Positions 55,867 to 64,000 of a DNA stretch of 64,000 nt are shown here, one piece after another (position 1 is the stretch's first letter; every line of letters starts with the position of its first letter). Source of the stretch: Ophiobolus disseminans (Eukaryota > Ascomycota > Dothideomycetes > Pleosporales > Phaeosphaeriaceae); contig MU006216.1 of NCBI GenBank assembly GCA_010093685.1, forward strand, positions 2,784,487 through 2,848,486. Reading direction: 5' to 3'. The notes beneath the pieces were generated by a model. The model did no database searches. It saw only the letters and a list, made by a program, of their open reading frames with translations, and was not told the DNA's origin. The translations under genes were made by a program, and so were the position numbers.

Positions 55867-56634
55867 TGTTGCACGTGTATGCTTGACGATTTGGAATGAC
55901 GAGCCGTGAGATTACGGCAAGAAAAGACCAAAAAGATTGCTTTTATGATTTCAGCCTTGGAAAAGTGAGGTGAAGTGGGGCGTGTCGAGGATTGTTGAAT
56001 TGCCTGTTTGACGGTTGCAAACGCGCGGGCGGACGGGTTAGGCGTGCGGGAGTATGCTTGACGCAACTGAGACTGACTCCTCTTACATGCGGGCCTCTAG
56101 AACTTAGTTGTACAGTGAAATGAGATACTCTAAGAAGTGCCCCATTATGGTGGCGCATGCTTAGGTACGGCCATACTGTGGCCGAGGAGCGGCCCACCTA
56201 CACGCACGGTCGAGGATGCGAGCAAGTCGCAAAGTCCACTTAAAAATTAGACAGAAGAAAACCGAAGCGATTGTTATAGATTCGATGTGCAAATACGTAG
56301 AGAGGTATACTAGAGAAGGAACGGAAGCAAGTGTGCAGACAGGAAGAATCAAGACCCTCGAAATATGATCACTCAAGCTGACAAAAATCACGAAATCTTC
56401 AGCGGCAAACTCAAAGAACATGTCTGTACGAGCGAACCTAGTATAAGCGAATATGGAGAGGAAGAGATGATTGAGATGACCCAACAGCGATTACTTCGAA
56501 GTCCACTAGCGCCAACGCGGCGCGGCCCACTTCCGCTGTCTTTCACGCGTCAACCACAGCGCAGGCCAAGGACACATATTCTCACCATAGTATCATTTCC
56601 CCCACGACTCCTCCATGCCCTCCACACGCCCAAC
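55867..56634. other. Divergent intergenic region, amidase / membrane protein
   Basis: This 768-bp span separates divergent genes. A plus-strand frame continues upstream of the membrane protein's likely start back to 56365, but that part has leader-like composition. No other feature is visible. Confidence 0.45.
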
Positions 56635-57777
56635 ATGTTCAACGTGCGCGCCATAATCCTGCTCGTCATCTCCTACGTCGTCATTCCACGCCTCACATTC
56701 CTGCCCAAGAACATCCACACCATCCTCATCGTTTTCGGGCCCTTCCTCATACCGAAAGTGCTTGATTGGATAAATGTCGCCCGCGCAACGTCTCGAAGCG
56801 TGCCGATACGCCCCACACCGCCGAGAGTCAAGAATGCGCTCAATCTCCTGTTCGTGAGCGCCATAGTGTGCCTCGGACTCACCTTCTCCCGCTTCGCGCC
56901 AGACAACGTCTTCCTCCAGACACACAGCCACATACGCACAGAAACAACCGTCCTGTTCGCCCGACTGCGCCACCTACGAGACCTCACACCCGACGACGAC
57001 GCCCTGCGCGCAAAGTTTGCCAGCCCGCACAACAAGCTGCTCTACCTGGCATACGGCCCGGACACGCTGCTCAACTGCGTGTGGTGCAGCGCCGCCGACG
57101 GAAATGACCAGCAGAACTTCTTCCTCTACACCCTACCCAAGCTTGCCACGCCGCACATCGTCCAGCTCGGCGTGCTCGGCCTCGCTACTTCCTCGCTCGT
57201 CGGCGCCGAGGGCTCGCGCTTCCGCACGCATGCCACGATAGCGGGGATACTGATGCTGGTGGTGGAGGCGTGGTACATGGGCACCTACGACATCACTCCC
57301 AACAAGCGCGCACGCACCGTCCAGGACATTGACGCCGCGCACTGGCGCGTGCGCTTCCTGCGCTACATGGCGTTTGCGCTCGTCGATGCCGCGCTGGGCT
57401 TTGTCCTCTGGGCCACGAGCACAAACCGCTGGCTCGCGGAACCCGTGTCCATCGCGGAGCGCCTGGAGACGAGCACGCGCCTCGCCGAGGAGACGTACCA
57501 CAAGATGCAAGCCCTGGGCCTGCTGACGAATTCGGTGAATCGCGATTCTGCGCTCAGGGGTGTAAGGGAGGAGTATTGGACGACGGAGGGACGGTTCATG
57601 GCGGAGACGGTGCAGGATGGGAAGGTCACGGAGCAGATTAATCATGTTATTGGTAAGATGGATTTTGTTGCGCTTGAAGGGAGGGTTGGGGAGGTTACGG
57701 ATGGGATACTGAAGGCTATTGATAGTTTGGGGACGGCGCAGTGTGTACCTGCAAGTTCGCCAGATGAAGCTTCGTGA
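56635..57777 (+). CDS. Conserved-type fungal membrane protein of unknown function
   Basis: An intronless frame of 380 aa from the ATG at 56635. It starts with a hydrophobic segment (FNVRAIILLVISYVVIPRL), followed by three to five further hydrophobic segments (IHTILIVFGPFLIPKVL, NALNLLFVSAIVCLGLTF, VQLGVLGLATSSLV, FALVDAALGFVLW), then a soluble C-terminal part of about 110 residues with coiled-coil character (ERLETSTRLAEETYHKMQAL). The longer frame from 56365 adds 90 residues of poor quality and is not preferred. I do not recognise a named domain. Membership of a family of ER or mitochondrial membrane proteins is possible but not shown. Confidence 0.75.
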   Translation: MFNVRAIILLVISYVVIPRLTFLPKNIHTILIVFGPFLIPKVLDWINVARATSRSVPIRPTPPRVKNALNLLFVSAIVCLGLTFSRFAPDNVFLQTHSHIRTETTVLFARLRHLRDLTPDDDALRAKFASPHNKLLYLAYGPDTLLNCVWCSAADGNDQQNFFLYTLPKLATPHIVQLGVLGLATSSLVGAEGSRFRTHATIAGILMLVVEAWYMGTYDITPNKRARTVQDIDAAHWRVRFLRYMAFALVDAALGFVLWATSTNRWLAEPVSIAERLETSTRLAEETYHKMQALGLLTNSVNRDSALRGVREEYWTTEGRFMAETVQDGKVTEQINHVIGKMDFVALEGRVGEVTDGILKAIDSLGTAQCVPASSPDEAS

Positions 57778-57954
57778 ATGTATATCTTGGATACAACATA
57801 CTCTGGTTTGACTGACACAATACTCATGTCCTTCTGTTGGTACTATTATTGATATACAGCAAAACATGCACCACTCGCTTTTGATGCGACATAAGAAAAT
57901 GCCTCCAACTCCCATCCTCGCCAGTAAATGCAAAACAACTCCCCACCAAAATCT

Positions 57955-59301
57955 CTACTCCTCCTCTTCAACCACATACCCCCACTCATGCCCCTCCATA
58001 CCATCACTCCCCCACATAATACCCTTCAGCCAATTCCTCAGCACATCCGCATACGCGCCAATCTGGCCCTTCACCATCGGAACCTCAATGTCCTCGCCCT
58101 TGAAATGGATCTGACTGATCGGCGCAACAAACCACGCCGTGCCAGCAGCAAACGCCTCAACCAATCGTCCCTCCTTCGCAGCATCTACGATGTCGAAGAT
58201 AGTAAACGACCGCTCCACAACATCCAGCTCTTCAAGCCCCTCATGTCCCGTCGTCAGTTTCCCCCTCGCCAATTCCAAAAGCGACCGCCGCGTAACACCA
58301 TCCAGCACAATCTTCTCCTCCAGCCCCGCCGTAACCAACTCCAACCGTCCCGACTCCTTATTCCTCCACACAACGAAGAAATTACTCGCCCCCGCCTCCG
58401 TAATCGTGCCTTCATTCCCAAACAGCCACAGGATCTGGTGATACCCCAACTTACGCGCCTCGCCCTGCGCAACAAGGCTGGGCCCGTAATTAGCGCCCAC
58501 CTTGGCGTATCCGAACCCGCCGGGCCACGCGCGGCACATGTCGTCCTGGGACGCGAGCAGCTTGATGCCGGAGGACATGTTTCCCATGGGGGCGAAGCAG
58601 CAGAGTATGACGAAGAGTAAGGCCTCTTTGGGGCGCTCGACGCCTAGCGCGGGGTCTGTGGCGATCATGGTAGGGCGTATGTACAGGAAGTGGCCTGGGC
58701 GGTCTTTGGGGAGCCATTTCGCGCCATCAGTAGCGCACAGCTTAACGACCAGCTTAAGTAGTTCGGCGGGGTCGAAGCCTGGGAGGGCGATGCGGTTCGT
58801 GGACATGAGCATGCGGTTGCAGTTTAGGTTTGGGCGGAAAAGACGGAGCTTGCCGTCGTGCCCGCGGTAGAGTTTCATGCCTTCAAAGCATTCGGTTGCG
58901 TAGTGGAGACATGATGCTGTGGGTGCGAGGGATAGTGGGCCGTAGGGTTGTAGTGTGGGTGCGGCCCAGCCGGTGGTCGACGTCCATTGGGCTTGGATCA
59001 TGTGGTCGGAGCACACTTTTTGGGACGCCATTTCGGGGGAGCCGACGGCGGGTACGGTGCGGGGGGAAGAGGTGTATGTGCATTGCACGGATGAAGCGTC
59101 GAGTTGGGGGAGTTGTGGTTCGGTGGATGGGGGCGACTTGGTGGCTAGCTCTGGGGGCGTGACGGTGGTGTTGCCGGTGAGGGATGCGGATTTTAGTTGG
59201 GAAGGAGCATTTTTGCGGAGGGCTTCTGCGATGCCGTGTTCTGTGAGGACAGTGAAGGACTCGTCGTCCTTGGTAGGAGGTGTGAGGGCAATGGGCGCCA
59301 T
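57955..59301 (-). CDS. Branched-chain amino acid aminotransferase
   Basis: This PLP enzyme transfers amino groups between leucine, isoleucine or valine and 2-oxoglutarate. The intronless frame is 448 aa. Class IV signatures are YATECFEGMKLYRG, FRPNLNCNRMLMSTNRIALP, the PLP-lysine segment GGFGYAKVGANYGPS, and TEAGASNFFVVW, where the usual EAGTMN reads EAGASN. The C-terminal VDAAKEGRLVEAFAAGTAWFV closes the active site. An N-terminal extension of about 100 residues precedes the core; it is Ser/Thr/Pro-rich and without an obvious mitochondrial presequence, so the location is open. The start is the only ATG upstream of the core in this frame. A Gcn4-type site lies 156 bp upstream. Confidence 0.93.
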   Translation of the reverse strand: MAPIALTPPTKDDESFTVLTEHGIAEALRKNAPSQLKSASLTGNTTVTPPELATKSPPSTEPQLPQLDASSVQCTYTSSPRTVPAVGSPEMASQKVCSDHMIQAQWTSTTGWAAPTLQPYGPLSLAPTASCLHYATECFEGMKLYRGHDGKLRLFRPNLNCNRMLMSTNRIALPGFDPAELLKLVVKLCATDGAKWLPKDRPGHFLYIRPTMIATDPALGVERPKEALLFVILCCFAPMGNMSSGIKLLASQDDMCRAWPGGFGYAKVGANYGPSLVAQGEARKLGYHQILWLFGNEGTITEAGASNFFVVWRNKESGRLELVTAGLEEKIVLDGVTRRSLLELARGKLTTGHEGLEELDVVERSFTIFDIVDAAKEGRLVEAFAAGTAWFVAPISQIHFKGEDIEVPMVKGQIGAYADVLRNWLKGIMWGSDGMEGHEWGYVVEEEE

Positions 59302-60556
59302 TGTTGGTGTCTGGTTCTGGTTGATGGTGGTATGGTGATGGAGTCGATGCTGTTGATAGTCTTTCTAGGGCACCTTAAGTACTCTGAAGTGGAAGCTGGC
59401 ACGGTAAGAGGCGAGAAACAAGGAAGACTCTTATACCTCGATGAAAATCCTACCAGGAGTCACACCTGCCTATCACGAGGTAGAACGGACGCAATGCCCA
59501 GTCCAATCGAGATTCTTTGCTAGTGAGTAACCTTGCCGGAGGAGCGCGGCAAACAATGCTAGCGTATCTTTTCGTGATAAAGAATTTCTTTGGCTGCATC
59601 CTTCAAGTGAACTCGGATATCCGTGACAAACAGTGAGGTGATTAAAGAGCAATTGGCCTCTGTGCACGCAAACTTTCCATACAAACGCTTCACTATCCTC
59701 TTCTGTTTGTTCGTACAAAAATGCGTGTCTTTCTGGAAGTCAAAAACACTGCGTCATGTCGCTTCATCCGTTGTTTGGGCGTAGGGCGTGCCCAGGCGTG
59801 ACTATCCTGCACGACCGCCGGTATCCGCGTGTGTAAAGAGCCGGCCAACTCTCCGTATGGCGGACTTCCGCCCATCGCATTCAGCCTCAACTAAACATGT
59901 GCGATCGAGTACCAATGCACATGAGACACGAGCTCTAACCCAGTCTTCGAGTGCGATGTCGGCGGTGCGGCATGATGCAGCGTCTGAGGTTGAAGTTGGA
60001 AGTTGCGAGGAGTGACGATGGGACCTTCCGCCGGCAAGCCTCGGTTCAAGGAAACCGCCTTTGAAAACTCCAACAACATCGACCTGCCGGGTGACCAGGA
60101 AAAGGCGGCAACTGCATGGCGAATTTTGCGATAGCAAGGATCTAGCACTTGTGGAGTAGGGCTATGTACCGGGCGGCCTCCACGATGCATACGTAGTTGT
60201 GAACACCCGCGCGTAGCCTCTCCATCTGTATCCGCCTTCGTTGAGCTTGATAAGTCGAGTCGCGACATGTATACTATTCGAGATAATTTGACTGTGGTGC
60301 GTCGTTCAGCACGTAACAAATGAGTAACTCTGCGCTGATTGTATGATATTGTAAGCATCTCGAAAGGTTCACTCGTTGATCAAAACATTCTTCTTCGACA
60401 AATCTCTCCTCGCACATCGAATATCATGACATCCACATCACTCATGATCAAAACACAAGGTACAGTCAAATGGGTATCAAATCAACAGGTCTCTCCAACA
60501 ATTAGATATTACGTATCTCACACCTAACCACACGCTTCTCCTCAAAAGCGTCGCAC
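59302..60556. other. Intergenic span between aminotransferase and GPI-type protein
   Basis: This span holds the promoter of the aminotransferase (minus) and the 3' flank of the cysteine-rich protein gene (minus). Only short chance frames are seen apart from the Gcn4-type site. Confidence 0.45.
59457..59462 (-). promoter_or_regulatory. Candidate Gcn4/Cpc1 site (TGACTC)
   Basis: GAGTCA on the plus strand reads TGACTC on the coding strand of the aminotransferase, 156 bp upstream of its ATG. TGACTC is the core of the Gcn4/CpcA element that controls amino-acid biosynthetic genes. A six-base match can occur by chance, so support is modest. Confidence 0.35.
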
Positions 60557-61183
60557 CTAGAAAAGTCCAGCAAGAACAGCAAGCACCGCCGCACCGGCAC
60601 CGACACTCTTAACGTTCGCCGCACCCGTGAATCCAGCAACAGTTGGCGTGGCAGCAGCCGCCGATCCAGTGCCCGTGGCGCTCGCACCCGCACTGCCAGT
60701 CGGGCTCGCAACGTACTTGCTTTGCGTCTTGGCTGCGCTCGCCACGCTGGCCGCGGAAGCTGACGCAGCGGGCCTCAGGGGCAGGGCAGCGTTGCAGTAG
60801 GAGGTGACGGTGTTCTGGACGCCAGGCTTGTCGGGGCTGTTGGGGCAGTTGTTGTAGCAGACGAGCACGTCGGTGTGGACGTCGCACAGGCAGATGAAGT
60901 CGTTGGGGGTAGCGTTGCAGGCGTCAATGCGGGACTTGTAGCCGGCGACACAGGCGTCGACGATACTGGAAGGTGTGGGTTAGTAAAACGTGTTGAGATT
61001 GTTGTGTGGTGGTTGGGATGAAGTCAAGGATTCAGGGTTGGGTCTTGAATGCAGGGATGGAGACAGCATCGAATGAATGGGAACCAAAATTCGGGGAACA
61101 TACTTCTGAGCATCGCACTTGTTCTGAGCGGCAACGAGGCCGACAGTAGCTGCAAGAGCCATGATAGCAGTAGTGAAACGCAT
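60557..61183 (-). CDS. Secreted cysteine-rich, GPI-anchored-type protein
   Basis: Exons 61104-61183 and 60557-60965 (138-bp intron, the longest clear one in the right half) give 162 aa. Residues 1-19 (MRFTTAIMALAATVGLVAA) form a signal peptide. The mature part carries eight Cys, including CNATPNDFICLC, a pattern like CFEM-type domains though shorter. A Ser/Ala/Thr-rich stretch follows (SATGTGSAAAATP), and the hydrophobic end (SVGAGAAVLAVLAGLF) is a typical GPI-attachment signal. The protein probably sits in the cell wall or membrane; haem binding, known for true CFEM proteins, cannot be assumed. Confidence 0.85.
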
Positions 61184-62288
61184 CTTGATGTGTAGTTGAC
61201 AAAGGAGTCGAATTGGTGTAGTTCGAGATAAGTAGGATGTCAATTAAGAAGAATTAATAGATTGTATAAGTCCCAAAGCGAGTGAGGACAGAGCACGGCA
61301 AGAAGGTAGATTTCGATCCGTTGGAGTAGCGACGGGAGGAATGCAAGAGACGCGAGCTCAGGGAGGCCGGGAGCTTTATTCAGATCTCTGACCCCTTCCC
61401 CCTCTCTACCGATGCACCCTTTCCCCGGAGGCGCCACCAGAACCATAAAACGACCTGAACTTTAGGTGCGCCGTGTCGCTTTCGATGCTCCCTAGCTTCC
61501 TCATCTTTGCTCAGAGCGGCTAGCCAGCCCTGAATGTCTCCTAGCGCGCCCGTTCCAGCCGCCTAAATTTAGTGTTTTCGGTGCACCAACAGGTCGTTCA
61601 TCGTGTGATTTTGCCTCTCGGCCAATACTTCCAAAGTCGCATACGCGGCAGCGTTGAGGCTACTGCATCTCGATAACGTCGTTCGTGCGCTGGACATGCA
61701 ACAGCATGCTGTCGTGCTGGCTGCAAAATTGTTTTTGCCTCGGAAGTTTCAAGAACATCGATCGCCGGATGGAGGGTATTGCATCTCGCTTGTCGGCGCA
61801 ATAGGGGTGGGCGATTGGCGGACGAGTGATGAGCGCAGGGACTCGACCGGGAACAAGCCTCGGGAAGGAAGGCATGCCAAGGGCGGAGAGAGTCAGATGC
61901 GCCCGTTGGGATGCATGTGGGCTGCAGGGAGGTTTGGCAAACTTTAGAACCGGGTAGCACGACTCCTTCCACCCACCAAGCATACTCGAAGTCGAAGGAT
62001 ATGAGCTAGAGTCTACCACTGGATCAATTGCATGTGCAGCCTCGATACATGGCTCCGCAGTCATATGGCGGCGTCGAGGCCGGACTGTGCTGATCACGAC
62101 GAGCACAGTCCCGCAATTTCGCTTTCATCTCACCTGAGGCCGTGGCTGATGCACATTGAGAGCGGTCTGATGAGCACAATGCACGTGCTCGGATCTGATG
62201 CCGATGATCGAGCTTGGATCACCTCACAGACATGGTCTTGCAAAAGGGTACAGATTACTATATACAAGTTGCTAACATCTTCAATAAA
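61184..62288. other. Intergenic span upstream of the cysteine-rich protein gene
   Basis: This 1.1-kb span lies between two minus-strand genes and carries the promoter of the cysteine-rich protein and the 3' flank of the thiolase. I see no domain, repeat or RNA gene. Confidence 0.45.
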
Positions 62289-63727
62289 CTAGAATCTAGC
62301 CTCGACCTTCTGCTCGATATCCTGCAACGCCCATTCGCTCCTCGCCTTCTTACTCCTCACGGTGTCGACCTGCGCCTTGGTGAACCCCTTCGCCTGCGTG
62401 GCCGGATTGTACCCAAGACCCGTCTTCTTGCCCACCTGCTCGTCCGAGAGATCTGTCGCCGCACTGCCATCGGCGCGCTTATACACCGTACACACGACAG
62501 CGCCTCCAAGGCCGAGGTTGTGCTGCAATGCCACCTTGGTGTCCTTGACGGAGCGGTTGTTGGCCCAGCCGCGAAGATGCCAGACCAGTTCTGAGCATTG
62601 GGCGATACCGGTGGCACCGAGAGGGTGGCCCTTGGAAATCAGACCGCCTGAGGGATTGATGACGACTTTGCCTCCATAGGTGATGCCGCCCTTGCGGATG
62701 AGCTCGTGGGCCTTGCCTCTTGGTGCGAGGCCCAGTGCTTCGATGGTGACCATCTCGTTTGCCGAGAAGCAGTCATGAAGCTCGCACACCTTGACGTCAT
62801 CTGGTGAGACGTTGGCCTCGGCGAGCGCTTCCTTGGCCGCAAGCTCGCTCATGCTGTATCCGACAAGTTCAATCGCGCTGCGGTTGAACAGATTTGGTGT
62901 ATCAGTTGCAAGACGTTGGCCGGCAATCAAGATTGCTTGGTCCTTGAGCTCTGGTCGCTTGTCTAGGAACTCTTGCGAGACGAGGACAGCGGCCGCGGCG
63001 CCGTCAGATGTGGGACAGCATTGAAGCTTTGTGAGGGGTTCGTGGATCATAGTAGATTTGACGATCTGTTCGAGTGTGTATTCATCTTGGAATTGCGAGT
63101 AGGGGTTGTTCTTGGAGTGAGCATGGTTGATACGACCGATCTCGGCGAAGTCTTCCAGCTTGGAACCATACCTGGCATGTTGTTAGTACATCTATATCAA
63201 GATGGTGTGCGGGTCTGGAAGGGTGAAAGTACTCGCCTTTCCATGTGCTCCCGGCCAGCGTTTCCAAACAACTGCGCAGCACCTGGTGCATTTGTCACAC
63301 CCCTTGTCTCCTTCATGATCAGGTTGGTTGTGCTTGTAGGGTTTGTGCGGTCCTGGAAGAATGTCTGTAGACTTCCTGGGAACATCTTCTCGAATCCAAC
63401 AACAAGCACGCAATCGGCAGCGCCGTGCGCAATCATGTTTCGTCCCATATATAGACCAGTAGATCCCGTACTGCAGTTGTTATTGACGTTGTATACCGGT
63501 ATACCAGTCATGCCGAATTGGTAGAAGACACGCTGACCGCATGTTGAATCGCCATAGCAGTAGCATGCGACACCTTGCTCAACGTCATCGTAGTTGATGT
63601 GAGCATCAAGCATTGCCTTCACACCGGCCTCAAAGCCGAGCTCAGGATAGTCAACTTTGCCGCGGGGTTTGATGAACTTGGTCATGCCCACGCCCAGGAC
63701 GTAGACGGGCTGCTTCTTTCCGACCAT
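62289..63727 (-). CDS. SCP2-type thiolase (acetyl-CoA acyltransferase-like)
   Basis: A thiolase of the sterol-carrier-protein X class, which cleaves 3-oxoacyl-CoA in peroxisomal fatty-acid or sterol side-chain breakdown. Exons 63237-63727 and 62289-63171 give 457 aa. Signatures are VYVLGVGMTKFIKPRGK, the Cys nucleophile segment YNVNNNCSTGSTGLYMG, KVCELHDCFSANEM with the catalytic His/Cys, and NPSGGLISKGHPLGATG with the C-terminal GHPLGATG. No SCP2 sterol-binding domain follows, so this is the thiolase-only form. The C terminus is EARF and not a clear PTS1. The only intron has the donor GCGAGT (AG|GCGAGT), a GC-AG intron, required to keep GREHMER-YGSKLEDFAE in frame. Confidence 0.92.
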
Positions 63728-64000
63728 GGTGGTGGTTGGAGGATGTGATGGTTGGGAGTGGGTATGTATGATCTTGAGTTTGCAGCTCAATGAAGAGACA
63801 CAAGTATTAAGAGATTCGAAGTAGATAAATTGGAGAAATGTACTAGAAGTTGCAGGAGAGTGAAGTCTGGGGTAATAAAGTGTGGAGTTCGACGGTCGAT
63901 CCCCGCCTCCGCTGAATGTACGACAGGAGCGCGCGACGCATGAGCCGAGGTATCTTTTTTTGAGAAGCGGCGGTAGAGGATAGCCGAAGCCGCCCAACTC
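63728..64000. other. Leader and promoter of the thiolase gene, cut by the window edge
   Basis: The frame remains open upstream of the thiolase ATG to 63997, but the extra residues are leader-like and show no homology. No other gene is visible before the edge. Confidence 0.5.

Noticed and set aside
56365..56634. 90-residue N-terminal extension of the membrane protein
   Set aside because: Leader-like composition; the ATG at 56635 places the hydrophobic segment right at the N terminus.
63728..63997. N-terminal extension of the thiolase frame to the window edge
   Set aside because: The family's normal start (GKKQPVYVLGVGMTKF) follows the ATG at 63727; the upstream part is promoter-like.

Overview
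The window is nuclear DNA of a filamentous ascomycete (Pezizomycotina). The evidence is short introns of about 45-65 bp with GTATGT/GTAAGT donors, CTAAC branch sites and AG acceptors, two Zn2Cys6 transcription factors, a fungal SAT4/rhodopsin-like membrane protein, a Clr5-domain protein, a DUF7025-type AAA ATPase and three BTB/POZ genes of a kind common in Dothideomycetes. The class assignment is an inference. Genes lie on both strands with no operons. I place 25 protein-coding loci, one partial gene at the left edge and one tRNA gene.

Layout. 0-12 kb: glutathione reductase with a Yap1-type site in its promoter, a gene-poor 3.3 kb span, a Zn2Cys6 regulator, and a QutR-like quinate repressor built from shikimate-pathway enzyme domains and preceded by a 32-codon upstream ORF. 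13-17 kb: three BTB/POZ genes, of which the middle one has a 5' exon that joins out of frame. 18-25 kb: a Pro/Ser-rich single-pass membrane protein, a steroid 5-alpha-reductase family protein, a tRNA-Phe gene with two intervening sequences, and a sugar transporter. 26-41 kb looks the most accessory: a minisatellite of about 104 bp occurs at both ends (26.3-26.7 kb and, inverted, 39.8-41.3 kb), and between lie the AAA ATPase, the Clr5-domain protein, a SAT4-type membrane protein, an SDR and a DUR3-like urea transporter. 42-50.7 kb is housekeeping RNA biology: a mitochondrial PPR protein, the splicing factor Cwf18, a zinc-knuckle RS-rich protein and an R3H RNA-binding protein. 51-64 kb is metabolic: a Zn2Cys6 regulator, an SDR, an amidase, an unknown membrane protein, branched-chain aminotransferase, a GPI-type cysteine-rich secreted protein and an SCP2-type thiolase.

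The strongest unusual signal is the tRNA-Phe(GAA) gene at 23149-23288. Besides the ordinary 13-nt intron after base 37 it carries a 54-nt insertion inside the T arm with the consensus of a spliceosomal intron (GTAAGT donor, GCTAAC branch site, AAAG acceptor). Removing both gives a structurally complete tRNA. Other points worth attention are the paired inverted minisatellites, catalytic-residue loss in the QutR dehydrogenase domain, a GC-AG intron in the thiolase gene, an in-frame intron splitting a Zn2Cys6 cluster, and an amidase stop codon supplied by a pentanucleotide repeat. Exon joins were worked out by hand from splice consensus, reading frame and family motifs, and were not tested against transcripts.
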